Assembly: GCA_022822125.1 (NCBI GenBank)
Contig: JAJECF010000006.1
Coordinates: 1 to 15,979 of the forward strand
DNA from: Alphaproteobacteria bacterium
GTDB taxonomy: Bacteria; Pseudomonadota; Alphaproteobacteria; Bin95
Direction: 5' to 3'
DNA length: 15,979 nt
Part shown: one piece after another, positions 1 to 8,424 of the stretch
Layout of the letters: each line of letters opens with the position of its first letter
Position numbering within the stretch: position 1 is the stretch's first letter
Program-made: the position numbers and the translations under genes
Notes under the pieces: generated by a model
What the model was told of the DNA's origin: nothing
The model's database searches: none
What the model saw: only the letters and a program-made list of their open reading frames with translations

Positions 1-1
1 C

Positions 2-883
2 TTCGGCATGGGGGTCGCGCCCGACAGCAATATCGGCGCGTCTTCCGGCGAACGCACCATCATGGTCTATGTCCCTCTCTTCGACGAGCACATACCCTTC
101 GAACTCGACGACCCGGCGAAGGAGGAGTCCGGCGTCGGCCTGTCGATATGGACGGGCGGCGAGTACCAGCACCGGCTCTCTCCGCAATGGCGCCTGCGGG
201 CGGGCGGTGACCTGTCACGGCGGGAATATCGCGGCGGCGATTTCGACCGCATGACGCTCTCCGCCCACACGGGGCCGCGCTGGCTGATCGACGCGCGCAC
301 CGAGGCGAGCCTGCTGCTGGACGCGCGCAAGCACTGGAGCGGCGGCAAGGGCGTCCACAAGGATGTCGGCCCCAGGCTGGAAGCCTCGCGGCGGCTAACG
401 AGGCGCGTCACAGCGCATGGCAGCCTCTCCCGGCATGAGCGGCGGCATGACCGCAGCAGGACGCAGGACGGGCCGGTGACGGGCCTTCACGGCGGCCTCT
501 CCTGGGTGGTGACGCCGACCCTGCGCCTCGACTTCTCCGCCGGCCTCGGCAGGGAGCGCCCGGAGTTGAAGCGCGACCGCAGTGAAAGCCGCTGGGCGTC
601 GCTGGGCGCGTCATGGGCGCTCGGCCGGGGCTTCACCGTCTCCGGGGCCGCAACCCTGCGCCGGACCGCCTACGGCCGCGGCTGGTGGCCCTTCATCACC
701 GACCCCGACACGCCGCGAGAGGACGAAACCCGCACAATCCGCCTCTCGGCCCACAACCGCGCCCTCACCCTATGGGGCTTCAGCCCCCGCGTCTCCCTCG
801 TGCAGGAGAGCCGCGAGAGCAACGCGCAACTGCACGACTACGAGCGAACCAGTGGCGAGCTGCAGTTCGTGCGGCTGTTCTGA
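2..883 (+). CDS. Slam-like outer-membrane beta-barrel protein (DUF560), 3' part only
   Basis: The reading frame is open to the window edge, so the N-terminus is missing and the ATG at 8 is probably internal. The visible 293 residues alternate polar and hydrophobic residues, with many aromatic and Arg/Gly-rich turns, as in an outer-membrane barrel. Near the start is a VAPDSNIG segment like the 'aPDSNIN' opening strand of the Slam barrel domain. The end reads ...ESNAQLHDYERTSG... and finishes in Leu-Phe, the C-terminal aromatic recognised by the BAM machinery. Known Slam proteins have an N-terminal periplasmic TPR-like domain followed by this barrel, and they move lipoproteins to the cell surface. 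Only the barrel is visible here. Its cargo gene, if any, must lie upstream of the window. Another outer-membrane barrel family is possible, but the PDSN opening and SN...Y-R ending favour DUF560. Confidence 0.72.
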   Translation, partial: FGMGVAPDSNIGASSGERTIMVYVPLFDEHIPFELDDPAKEESGVGLSIWTGGEYQHRLSPQWRLRAGGDLSRREYRGGDFDRMTLSAHTGPRWLIDARTEASLLLDARKHWSGGKGVHKDVGPRLEASRRLTRRVTAHGSLSRHERRHDRSRTQDGPVTGLHGGLSWVVTPTLRLDFSAGLGRERPELKRDRSESRWASLGASWALGRGFTVSGAATLRRTAYGRGWWPFITDPDTPREDETRTIRLSAHNRALTLWGFSPRVSLVQESRESNAQLHDYERTSGELQFVRLF

Positions 884-888
884 GGGGG

Positions 889-937
889 CCCTCGACAGGC
901 TCAGGACAGGCTCCCTTCGACAGGCTCAGGACAAGCC
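889..937 (+). repeat. Two tandem copies of a ~24-nt dispersed repeat
   Basis: Two adjacent copies of CCCT(T)CGACAGGCTCAGGACA begin at 889 and 913. They differ by one indel and a few end bases. This 'TTCGACAGGCTCAGGACA' sequence resembles a short intergenic repeat dispersed in many proteobacterial genomes. It begins six bases after the stop codon of the barrel gene. Confidence 0.7.
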
Positions 938-1016
938 CTTCGATACGCGGCTGACGCCGCTACTCAGGATGAGGAGGGGGACGGGGTCTGCCGGCGCGGG
1001 CGCTACTCAGGATGAG
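938..1016 (+). repeat. Palindromic intergenic repeat, one full and one partial copy
   Basis: The first unit (about 938-974) starts CTTCGATACGC, contains the hairpin GCGGC-TGAC-GCCGC (947-960) and ends TACTCAGGATGAGG. The last 16 bases, CGCTACTCAGGATGAG (958-973), recur exactly at 1001-1016, preceded by GC-rich sequence without the hairpin, so the second unit is 5'-truncated. The 'TTCGA...hairpin...CTCAGGATGAG' design is typical of dispersed repeats in alphaproteobacterial intergenic DNA. Confidence 0.65.
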
Positions 1017-1045
1017 AGGGGAGGCGGCCCCTGTCCGCCCCCGAT

Positions 1046-1116
1046 CGTCATGCCCGGACTCGTTCCGGGACCCGGCACCGCCGGTGAAGCCCGGCAGAGG
1101 CCTCGGCAGGCCGGGC
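1046..1116. repeat. Double-hairpin repeat of the CGTCATGCCCGGA type
   Basis: CGTCATGCCCGGACTCGTTCCGGGA contains the stem CCCGGA/TCCGGG (1053-1058 with 1064-1069). A second stem, GCCCGGC (1089-1095) with GCCGGGC (1110-1116), follows 20 bases later. This resembles a common alphaproteobacterial intergenic repeat. The hairpins lie between the convergent ends of the barrel gene and the small minus-strand gene, so they could also end transcription, but no T-tract follows. The remaining 1117-1146 holds nothing recognisable. Confidence 0.55.
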
Positions 1117-1146
1117 CCCTGTTTTCGCGGGGGCGACGATATTGCT

Positions 1147-1371
1147 CTAATAGGTGCCGGAATCGCCCCAGTGATGGTGATCCATGACCGAATGGGAGGC
1201 CGGGCCCGCGAAAAACGATTCGGAAGCGGCGCTGTGGCTCAGATGGTCATGAGCGGCGACAAGGCCGGCGGATGCCAGGGCACCGTCGCCTCTTTCCATT
1301 TTCCGGTAGTCGCGGGACGCGAAGACGAACAGCAGAACGGCTATCGCGACAATGGCAAGTGCGAATCCCAC
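1147..1371 (-). CDS. Small membrane protein with His-rich tail, unknown function
   Basis: I do not recognise this 74-residue protein. The chosen start is the GTG at 1371. GGGAGA lies seven bases upstream as a good ribosome-binding site, and the product then begins directly with a hydrophobic segment (VGFALAIVAIAVLLFVFAS, residues 1-19). A longer frame from a TTG at 1431 is open but lacks a comparable site. After a basic stretch (RDYRK), the polar tail carries seven histidines (AAHDHLSHS, SHS, DHHHW) and ends SGTY. The layout suggests one membrane anchor and a soluble tail that might bind metal; that is inference. It lies 64 bases downstream of the MFS exporter gene on the same strand and could be its last operon member. 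It could also be a chance open frame, although the ribosome-binding site and clean transmembrane segment argue otherwise. Confidence 0.42.
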   Translation of the reverse strand: MGFALAIVAIAVLLFVFASRDYRKMERGDGALASAGLVAAHDHLSHSAASESFFAGPASHSVMDHHHWGDSGTY

Positions 1372-1435
1372 GGGCCGTCTCCCAACTTGCTGCCGACATT
1401 GAACTATCGCTCCCGACGGCGCCTTCGACAAGCGC

Positions 1436-2689
1436 CTACCGACCCGGCTCCAGGGCTACGCGGACGGCCTGCAGGCGGCGAAGCAGAAGGGCTATGGCGG
1501 CGAGGCACAGGCAGGCGCCGCCGAACACCGGCCAGACAAGCCCGACGCTGTCCGCCAGCGCGCCCATGGCGAGCGCCCCCAGCGCCGGGCCCGCGCGGAA
1601 GGAAAGGCCGTAAATGCTGAGCACCCGGCCCAGCATGTCGGACGGCGTGCCCATCTGGATGAGGCTCTGCGCGCCGACGCCCATCACCAGCATGGCGAAA
1701 CCCGCGGTCGCGAGCGCCGCCAGCGCAATGTGGAAGTCCCCGATGACGGAAAACAGCGCCACCGTCGCCGCATGGACCGCCGCCCCGCCGAACACGATGA
1801 CGGCGAGCCCCCGCCGGTTGCCGCGCTGCGCCAGCCAGAGGCCGCCCGCCAGCGCGCCCAGCCCGTTGACCGCGATCAGCATGGAAAAGCCCTCTGCGCC
1901 CCGTTCGAACACCACATCGGCGAAGGCCGGCAGCAATTCGACATAGGGCCGGACCAGCAGCGCGCCCGCCAGCAGCAGCAGGATCAGCGGGCCGACGCCG
2001 GCATGGCGACCGATATAGCGGAAGCCTTCGCCGATCTCCGCAAAGAGGCCGCGGCGTTCCCGCCTTGCCTGCAGCCGGGGGCTGAGGCGCAGCATCGGCA
2101 GCACGGCGAGGAAGACCGCGAAGGTGGCGGTATTGCAGAGAAAAGCCCAGCCTGCGCCCGATACCGGCCCCAGATGCAGGAGCAGAGGCCCGGCCAGCGT
2201 CGGGCCGACAAAGCGCGCGCTGTTCCAGCCGATCGAATTGACGGCCACCGCCGAGGGAATGTCCTCCCGGCCGACGAGGGACGGCACCAGCGACAGCCGC
2301 GCCGGTTGCGCCACCGCCGTCGACGCGCCGAGCAGGAGGGTAAGCAGGAACAGCAACTCCGGCGTCATCAGGCCGGTGACGGTCAATATGCCCAGCGCCA
2401 GCGCCTGGACGCAGAGCAGGCCCTGCATCGCGGCGATGATGCCGAGCCGGCTGACGCGGTCCGCCACCGCGCCGGCGAAAGGGCCGAGCAGGATGGACGG
2501 CAGGAATTCGGCCACGGCGACAAGACCGAGAAAGGTCGCCGAATGGGTAAGCTCCCAGGCGAGCACGCCGACGCCGGTGCGCTGCATCCAGGTGCCGACC
2601 AGCGAGACGGCATTGCCGGTGAAATAGAGGCGGTAGTTGCGGTTGGCGAAGACGCGCCTGATGCCGCTGCGCGCGGGCCGGACGGCCAT
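1436..2689 (-). CDS. MFS transporter, MFS_3/EntS-like exporter
   Basis: This 417-residue integral membrane protein has about twelve hydrophobic segments. The N-terminus (FANRNYRLYFTGNAVSLVG, then TWMQ) matches the opening of the MFS_3 group, which includes the enterobactin exporter EntS and related efflux permeases. The PFAGAVADRVSRLG segment near residues 72-85 is the MFS motif-A loop between helices 2 and 3. Other members export siderophores, drugs or metabolites by proton antiport; the substrate here cannot be read from sequence. The ATG at 2689 is used because it overlaps the nitroreductase stop as TGATG, a one-base overlap that implies translational coupling. A TTG one codon upstream is less likely. 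The pairing may mean the exporter handles a product or substrate of the reductase, or merely that the two are co-expressed. Confidence 0.88.
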   Translation of the reverse strand: MAVRPARSGIRRVFANRNYRLYFTGNAVSLVGTWMQRTGVGVLAWELTHSATFLGLVAVAEFLPSILLGPFAGAVADRVSRLGIIAAMQGLLCVQALALGILTVTGLMTPELLFLLTLLLGASTAVAQPARLSLVPSLVGREDIPSAVAVNSIGWNSARFVGPTLAGPLLLHLGPVSGAGWAFLCNTATFAVFLAVLPMLRLSPRLQARRERRGLFAEIGEGFRYIGRHAGVGPLILLLLAGALLVRPYVELLPAFADVVFERGAEGFSMLIAVNGLGALAGGLWLAQRGNRRGLAVIVFGGAAVHAATVALFSVIGDFHIALAALATAGFAMLVMGVGAQSLIQMGTPSDMLGRVLSIYGLSFRAGPALGALAMGALADSVGLVWPVFGGACLCLAAIALLLRRLQAVRVALEPGR

Positions 2690-3525
2690 CAATCCAGCCG
2701 GTAGCCCCGGCGGCGGAGAAAGGCGCCGAAATCCTCGCGTTCGGTATGCGAAACCTGCCGGGCCTTGTCCTCGGACCAGCCGTAGAAATCGGCGGCGCCA
2801 TAGCGGTCGAGGTCCCGCTGCCTGTCCGCCGGGATGCTGTAGGCGGCGTCGCGGCGGCGGTCATAGGCGTCGATGCCGGCGGCGAGCTTCTCGTCGTCAT
2901 AGCGGTCGGTGTGAACCGTGACCGAAGGCGGCACGCGCATGGAGATGTAGCCTTGCGCGGCCGGCCAGCCGAGGCAGAGTCCGGCGACCGGGAATACCCA
3001 GTCCGGCAGGCCCAGCAGGCCGTCGATCCGGGAGGCGTGGTTGCGCACGACGCTGATCGGGCAGCAGCCGAGGCCCAGCGCCTCGGCGGCGAGGATGAAG
3101 GTCTGCATGGCGAGCGCCGTATCGACGGTCGGGTTGAAGGCCGCATCGAAATGGTCGTTGGCGAAGGGTTTGCCGCGCAATTCGCAAATGCGCCTGATCC
3201 GCCGCCCGTCGCCGCACCAGACCATGAAGACCGGCGCCGCGCTGATCCACGGCATGCCGGGGATGAGCGCCGCGATCTCCGCCCGGAGCGCCGGGTCGGC
3301 CACCCGCACCACGGATGCCTGCTGCAAATCGGACTTCGCGCTGGCGGAGAAGGCGCAGGCGAACAGCAGGTCGAGCATGTCCTCGGGCACAGGCCGGTCC
3401 GCATAGCGGCGGTGGGTGCGCCGGTCGAGTATGGCCGCGAGCGGGCCTTCCGCCGGCTGGTTCGCGCCGCCGGGCGTCTCGGGGCCGTAACGCTTCTTCA
3501 CCAGATCGGCCAGGGTATCGGGCAT
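2689..3525 (-). CDS. Nitroreductase-family FMN oxidoreductase
   Basis: This 278-residue protein belongs to the nitroreductase fold: FMN-binding, usually dimeric, NAD(P)H-dependent reductases acting on nitro compounds, quinones or flavins. Visible signatures are the RRTHRRY segment (residues 35-41), which corresponds to the family's RRS-R-F phosphate-binding start, SASAKSDLQQ (60-69), the equivalent of the flavin-contacting S-S-N-Q loop, and EALGLGCCPIS in the C-terminal half. The protein is longer than minimal NfsB (about 217 residues) and closer to NfsA-type length, with a charged C-terminal extension (SEDKARQVSHTERED). The ATG at 3525 is preceded by GGAGAGGA at good spacing. It is the first gene of a unit with the MFS exporter and is divergent from the dehydratase. 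The physiological substrate is unknown. Confidence 0.87.
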   Translation of the reverse strand: MPDTLADLVKKRYGPETPGGANQPAEGPLAAILDRRTHRRYADRPVPEDMLDLLFACAFSASAKSDLQQASVVRVADPALRAEIAALIPGMPWISAAPVFMVWCGDGRRIRRICELRGKPFANDHFDAAFNPTVDTALAMQTFILAAEALGLGCCPISVVRNHASRIDGLLGLPDWVFPVAGLCLGWPAAQGYISMRVPPSVTVHTDRYDDEKLAAGIDAYDRRRDAAYSIPADRQRDLDRYGAADFYGWSEDKARQVSHTEREDFGAFLRRRGYRLD

Positions 3526-3667
3526 CGGTTTCCTCTCCGAATCGCGCCGGGACCGAGCCTACGCTCCCCGGACCCGCTGCGGAAGGCGAACCGGCCCTTG
3601 CGCAGGGCGGAGGAGCGGGCGCAGACTCGCGCCTCTCGGCCCGAGACATCGGAAAGGCGCTCCACCC
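3526..3667. promoter_or_regulatory. Divergent intergenic region, nitroreductase / dehydratase
   Basis: The 142 bases between two divergent start codons must hold promoters for both sides. No convincing -35/-10 pair is visible. One short inverted repeat, GCCCT-TGCGC-AGGGC (3594-3608), lies centrally and could be an operator. A GGAAAGG ribosome-binding site precedes the GTG start of the dehydratase, and GGAGAGGA precedes the nitroreductase start. Confidence 0.4.
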
Positions 3668-5380
3668 GTGACCGACGGCATCCGTTCCGGCCTCGCCCAT
3701 TACGGCGATGCCGGGCTTTCCTTTTTCCTGCGCAAGGCGTTCATCAAGGCGATGGGCTATTCCGACGAGGCCCTCGAACGCCCCATCGTCGCCATCACCG
3801 ACACCTTCAGCGGCTATAATGGCTGCCACCGCACCGTGCCGGAGCTGATCGCCGCCATCGAGCGCGGCGTCATGCATGCGGGCGGCCTGCCGATCCGCTT
3901 CCCGACCATCTCGATCCACGAGAGCTTCTCGCACCCGACCTCGATGTTCCTGCGCAACCTCATGGCGATGGACACGGAGGAGATGGTCCGCGCGCAGCCG
4001 ATGGACGCGGTGGTGCTGATCGGCGGCTGCGACAAGACGGTGCCGGCCCTGCTGATGGGGGCCGCAAGCGCCGGCGTTCCCGCCATCATGGAAGTGACGG
4101 GGCCGATGATGACCGGCAGCTTCAGGGGCGAGAGGCTCGGCGCCTGCACGGACTGCCGGCGGCTCTGGAGCCTCTACCGGGCCGGCGAGATGGACGCGGC
4201 GGATATCGAGATCGCCGGCGGGCGGCTGATGCCGACGGCCGGCACCTGCATGGTGATGGGCACGGCGTCCAGCATGGCGCTGATGACGGAGACGATCGGC
4301 ATGATGCTGCCGGGCGGCGCGGCCATACCGGCGGTCCACGCCGACCGGCTGCGCCATGCGGAGGCTACCGGCGCGCGCGCCGCGGCGCTGGCGGAGGAGA
4401 GGCTGACGCCGGACCGGATCATGACGCCCGCGGCCTTCGAGAACGCCTTCCGGATGCTGCTCGCCGTCGGCGGCTCGGCCAACGCGCTGATCCATATGAC
4501 CGCGGTTGCCGGGCGGCTCGGAATCGATGTGGACCTCGACGCCATCGACCGGATGGGCCGGGAGACGCCGGTGCTCGTGGACCTCAAGCCCTCCGGCCGG
4601 CACTACATGGAGGACCTGCACCGGGCGGGCGGCGCGGCGCCGATCCTGAAGGAGCTTCGGGACCTGCTGAACCTGGATGTGCTGACGATTACCGGGCGCA
4701 CGCTCGGCGAGGAGATCGACCGGGCGGCCGACGAGCATCCGGAGCAGACTGTCGTTCGTCCGCTGGCGGCGCCGATCTGGCCGGAAGGCGGCGTGGCCGT
4801 GCTGCGCGGCACGCTTGCGCCGGACACGGCGGTCATCAAGCAGTCGGCGGCGAGCCCGGAACTGCTGACGCATGAGGGCCGGGCGGTGGTGTTCGACGGC
4901 CTGGAGGATCTGGCGGCGCGGATCGACGACCCGGACCTCGATGTGGCTGCCGAGGACATTCTGGTGCTTCGCAATGCGGGGCCGAAGGGCGCGCCCGGCA
5001 TGCCGGAAGCGGGCTCGCTGCCGATCCCGAAAAAGCTCGCGGCGCAGGGCGTGCGCGACATGGTGCGCATTTCGGACGCGCGCATGTCGGGGACCGCCTT
5101 CGGCACGATCGTGCTGCATTGCTGCCCGGAAGCAGCGATCGGCGGGCCGCTCGCGCTCGTCCGGACGGGCGACCGCATCCGCCTCGACACGCCGGCGCGC
5201 CGCCTCGACCTGCTGGTGGACGAGGCCGAACTCGAAGCGCGGCGCGCGGATTGGCGTCCGCCGGTTCATGCCGGTTCGGAACGCGGCTATCTCAAGCTTT
5301 ACCTGGACACTGTGACCCAAGCGAACCGGGGCTGCGATTTCGACTTCATGGCCAGGAGTCCGGGCCCCTCATCAGCATGA
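3668..5380 (+). CDS. IlvD/Edd-family sugar-acid (aldonate) dehydratase
   Basis: This 570-residue protein removes water from a 2,3-dihydroxy acid to give a 2-keto-3-deoxy acid, using a [2Fe-2S] cluster and Mg2+. Cluster cysteines fit C53 (YNGCHRT), C121 (GGCDKTVPA) and C194 (GTCMVMGTASSM). K123 is the expected carbamylated Mg ligand, and S474 in SDARMSGTAFG is the expected catalytic base. The segment GACTDCRRLW (159-167) and the length, close to Rhizobium L-arabinonate dehydratase, point to the aldonate branch (arabinonate/xylonate/fuconate type) rather than biosynthetic IlvD. The start is GTG at 3668, with GGAAAGG upstream. No sugar dehydrogenase, aldolase or sugar transporter adjoins it, so the exact sugar acid is open. 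The amino-acid DHAD role is less likely. Confidence 0.9.
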   Translation: MTDGIRSGLAHYGDAGLSFFLRKAFIKAMGYSDEALERPIVAITDTFSGYNGCHRTVPELIAAIERGVMHAGGLPIRFPTISIHESFSHPTSMFLRNLMAMDTEEMVRAQPMDAVVLIGGCDKTVPALLMGAASAGVPAIMEVTGPMMTGSFRGERLGACTDCRRLWSLYRAGEMDAADIEIAGGRLMPTAGTCMVMGTASSMALMTETIGMMLPGGAAIPAVHADRLRHAEATGARAAALAEERLTPDRIMTPAAFENAFRMLLAVGGSANALIHMTAVAGRLGIDVDLDAIDRMGRETPVLVDLKPSGRHYMEDLHRAGGAAPILKELRDLLNLDVLTITGRTLGEEIDRAADEHPEQTVVRPLAAPIWPEGGVAVLRGTLAPDTAVIKQSAASPELLTHEGRAVVFDGLEDLAARIDDPDLDVAAEDILVLRNAGPKGAPGMPEAGSLPIPKKLAAQGVRDMVRISDARMSGTAFGTIVLHCCPEAAIGGPLALVRTGDRIRLDTPARRLDLLVDEAELEARRADWRPPVHAGSERGYLKLYLDTVTQANRGCDFDFMARSPGPSSA

Positions 5381-5388
5381 TTCAGGAC

Positions 5389-5400
5389 GCCGGCGCCGGC
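5389..5400. repeat. Perfect 12-base palindrome in a convergent gap
   Basis: GCCGGCGCCGGC lies nine bases after the dehydratase stop, in the 80-base gap before the end of the convergent monooxygenase gene. It may help end transcription, but it has no loop or T-tract. In GC-rich DNA it may be chance. Confidence 0.25.
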
Positions 5401-5460
5401 CGCGCATGGTTGATGACGTCGCAAAGCGCATTCCTGGCGGCGCGCCGAAGAGCGTTTGCG

Positions 5461-6546
5461 CTACTCTGCCGCCTCCGCCCGGAAGTCCGGCGAGAAGTGC
5501 GGGGCGACCTCGCGGGCGAAGCGGGCCATGACTTCGCGCTGCAGGTCCTTGGGCATGCCGGGCGTGGCGGCCGAAACCAGCGCATAGTCGAAGCCGAGCG
5601 CGGCATAGCCCTTGAGGCGCTCCACGGCGGTCTCCGGTGAGCCGACAAGGTTCATCTCGCAATAGGGGCCGAGCTCGTCCGGGTCCGCCATCTTGCGCAG
5701 ATTGGCGAACATGCGGGAAAACTGCTGGTATTCCGCGATGTTCTCCCAGGGGTTCGCATCCGCCTCGTAATGGTCCGCCTGGATGGTGAAATAGGGCGGG
5801 AAATAACGCCGCGCGAGCTTGACCGCCTCTTCGTCGCTGTCGGCGATCAGCATCTTGATCGAGATGGCCTTGCTGCGGTCCGCATGCGCCGGGGCCTGCT
5901 CGTCCCAGGTCGCCAGGATCTTCTCCAGCAACCGCGCCGGGAAGGTGGAGAGGCAGAGCGGCGGCAGTTCGAGGCCGGCCATCACGCCCGCGCTCTGCGG
6001 GCTGCCTATGGCGCCGTAGAACCTGACCGGCTTGTCCACCGGCTCCGGGCGCAGGCGGATCGGGCGCGGCACCTTGTAATAGGTCCCGTCATGAGTGAAT
6101 TCCTGCCCGGAGAGGCCCTTGCGAATGATATCCAGCGATTCGGCGAACCGCCCCCGCGCCTCCGGCATGGACACCCCGTAGGCGTCGTATTCGGATTTCG
6201 CCGTGCCGCGCCCGAGGCCCAGATGCAGCGTGCCCCGCGTCAGCGAGTTCAGCATCGAAATCTCTTCGGCGATGCGCACCGGATGATACCAGGGCAGGAC
6301 CAGCACGGAGGTGCCGAGCCCGATATCCGGGCAGAGCGCCGCAACATGCGCCATAAAGAGCAGCGGGCTCGGCGTCGGGTAATAGTCCGAGAAATGGTGC
6401 TCCAGCATCCAGACCGATTCGTAGCCGAGTGTCTCGGCAAGCTTCACGTCCTCGATCACCTCGTCATAGAGCGCCTTGTCGGACTTGCGGACATCGGTGG
6501 AGGGCGCGGTCTGCACGCCGAAAGTCATGGCTCGGACCGTCGTCAT
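5461..6546 (-). CDS. LLM-class (luciferase-like) flavin-dependent monooxygenase
   Basis: This 361-residue TIM-barrel protein is of the bacterial-luciferase family, which uses reduced FMN or F420 for oxidations such as hydroxylation, desulfonation or Baeyer-Villiger chemistry. Signatures are LAETLGYESVWMLEHHF (37-52), the GLGTSVLVLPWYHPVRIAEE strand-helix (76-95) and MLNSLTRGTLHLGLGRGT (98-115). This pattern is typical of the large class of LLM enzymes that act on small organic molecules. The C-terminal part (NLVGSPETAVERLKGYAALG) is the usual barrel-closing helix. The ATG at 6546 has AAGGAA upstream; an internal Met at residue 7 is an alternative start. It stands alone, 125 bases downstream of glnK on the same strand. 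A F420-using form cannot be excluded. The substrate is unknown. Confidence 0.88.
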   Translation of the reverse strand: MTTVRAMTFGVQTAPSTDVRKSDKALYDEVIEDVKLAETLGYESVWMLEHHFSDYYPTPSPLLFMAHVAALCPDIGLGTSVLVLPWYHPVRIAEEISMLNSLTRGTLHLGLGRGTAKSEYDAYGVSMPEARGRFAESLDIIRKGLSGQEFTHDGTYYKVPRPIRLRPEPVDKPVRFYGAIGSPQSAGVMAGLELPPLCLSTFPARLLEKILATWDEQAPAHADRSKAISIKMLIADSDEEAVKLARRYFPPYFTIQADHYEADANPWENIAEYQQFSRMFANLRKMADPDELGPYCEMNLVGSPETAVERLKGYAALGFDYALVSAATPGMPKDLQREVMARFAREVAPHFSPDFRAEAAE

Positions 6547-6634
6547 GGGCGCGGGTTCCTTCGCTGGCGGGTTCGGCGGCGGAAGCTAGCGGGATGCCCG
6601 CTCGTTGTCACGGCCGCCGAGCATCGCCATCGAT

Positions 6635-6661
6635 CCGGCGCCGCCGCAGGGGCAGCGCCGG
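6635..6661 (-). other. GC-rich hairpin between glnK and the LLM gene
   Basis: CCGGCGC (6635-6641) pairs with GCGCCGG (6655-6661) across a 13-base loop, starting about 10 bases after the glnK stop. The position fits termination after amtB-glnK, but no T-tract follows on the minus strand. It could be a Rho-assisted or processing site, or simply GC-rich chance. Confidence 0.3.
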
Positions 6662-6671
6662 CTCTTCGGAA

Positions 6672-8334
<1,663 letters not shown>

Positions 8335-8380
8335 TGCTGCTTCCGAACTCCTGCAGAGGGCGAGCGTTTCCCCGGAAAGC

Positions 8381-8396
8381 AGCAAATTGCGTGCCG
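8381..8396 (-). promoter_or_regulatory. Sigma-54 (-24/-12) promoter of amtB-glnK
   Basis: Read on the minus strand, the sequence is CGGCACG-CAAT-TTGCT. Against the consensus TGGCACG-N4-TTGCW there is one mismatch (first T to C), with the invariant GG and GC exactly ten bases apart. The start of transcription would fall near 8370, giving a 36-base leader to the amtB ATG. RpoN-dependent, NtrC-activated transcription of amtB/glnK is well established in proteobacteria. I did not find a clear NtrC site (TGCAC-N-GTGCA type) upstream; it may lie within the rhodanese gene. Confidence 0.82.
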
Positions 8397-8424
8397 GAAG
8401 GCGGCACTATGTCGGGAGGGCTGT

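Noticed and set aside
889..1016. CRISPR array
   Set aside because: The repeated units are adjacent or irregularly spaced with no uniform spacers, and no cas genes are present.
1404..3404. 666-codon frame overlapping the MFS and nitroreductase genes on the same strand
   Set aside because: It is a frame-shifted reading of two well-supported genes, with low-complexity Arg/Pro/Ser-rich sequence.
2897..5320. 807-codon open frame antisense to the dehydratase, and similar long frames at 2746-3819, 6883-8295, 8973-9992, 9950-11515 and 14517-15950
   Set aside because: Each lies opposite a clear family member, has an Arg/Ala/His-rich composition expected from reading GC-rich codons backwards, and shows no recognisable domain or start site.
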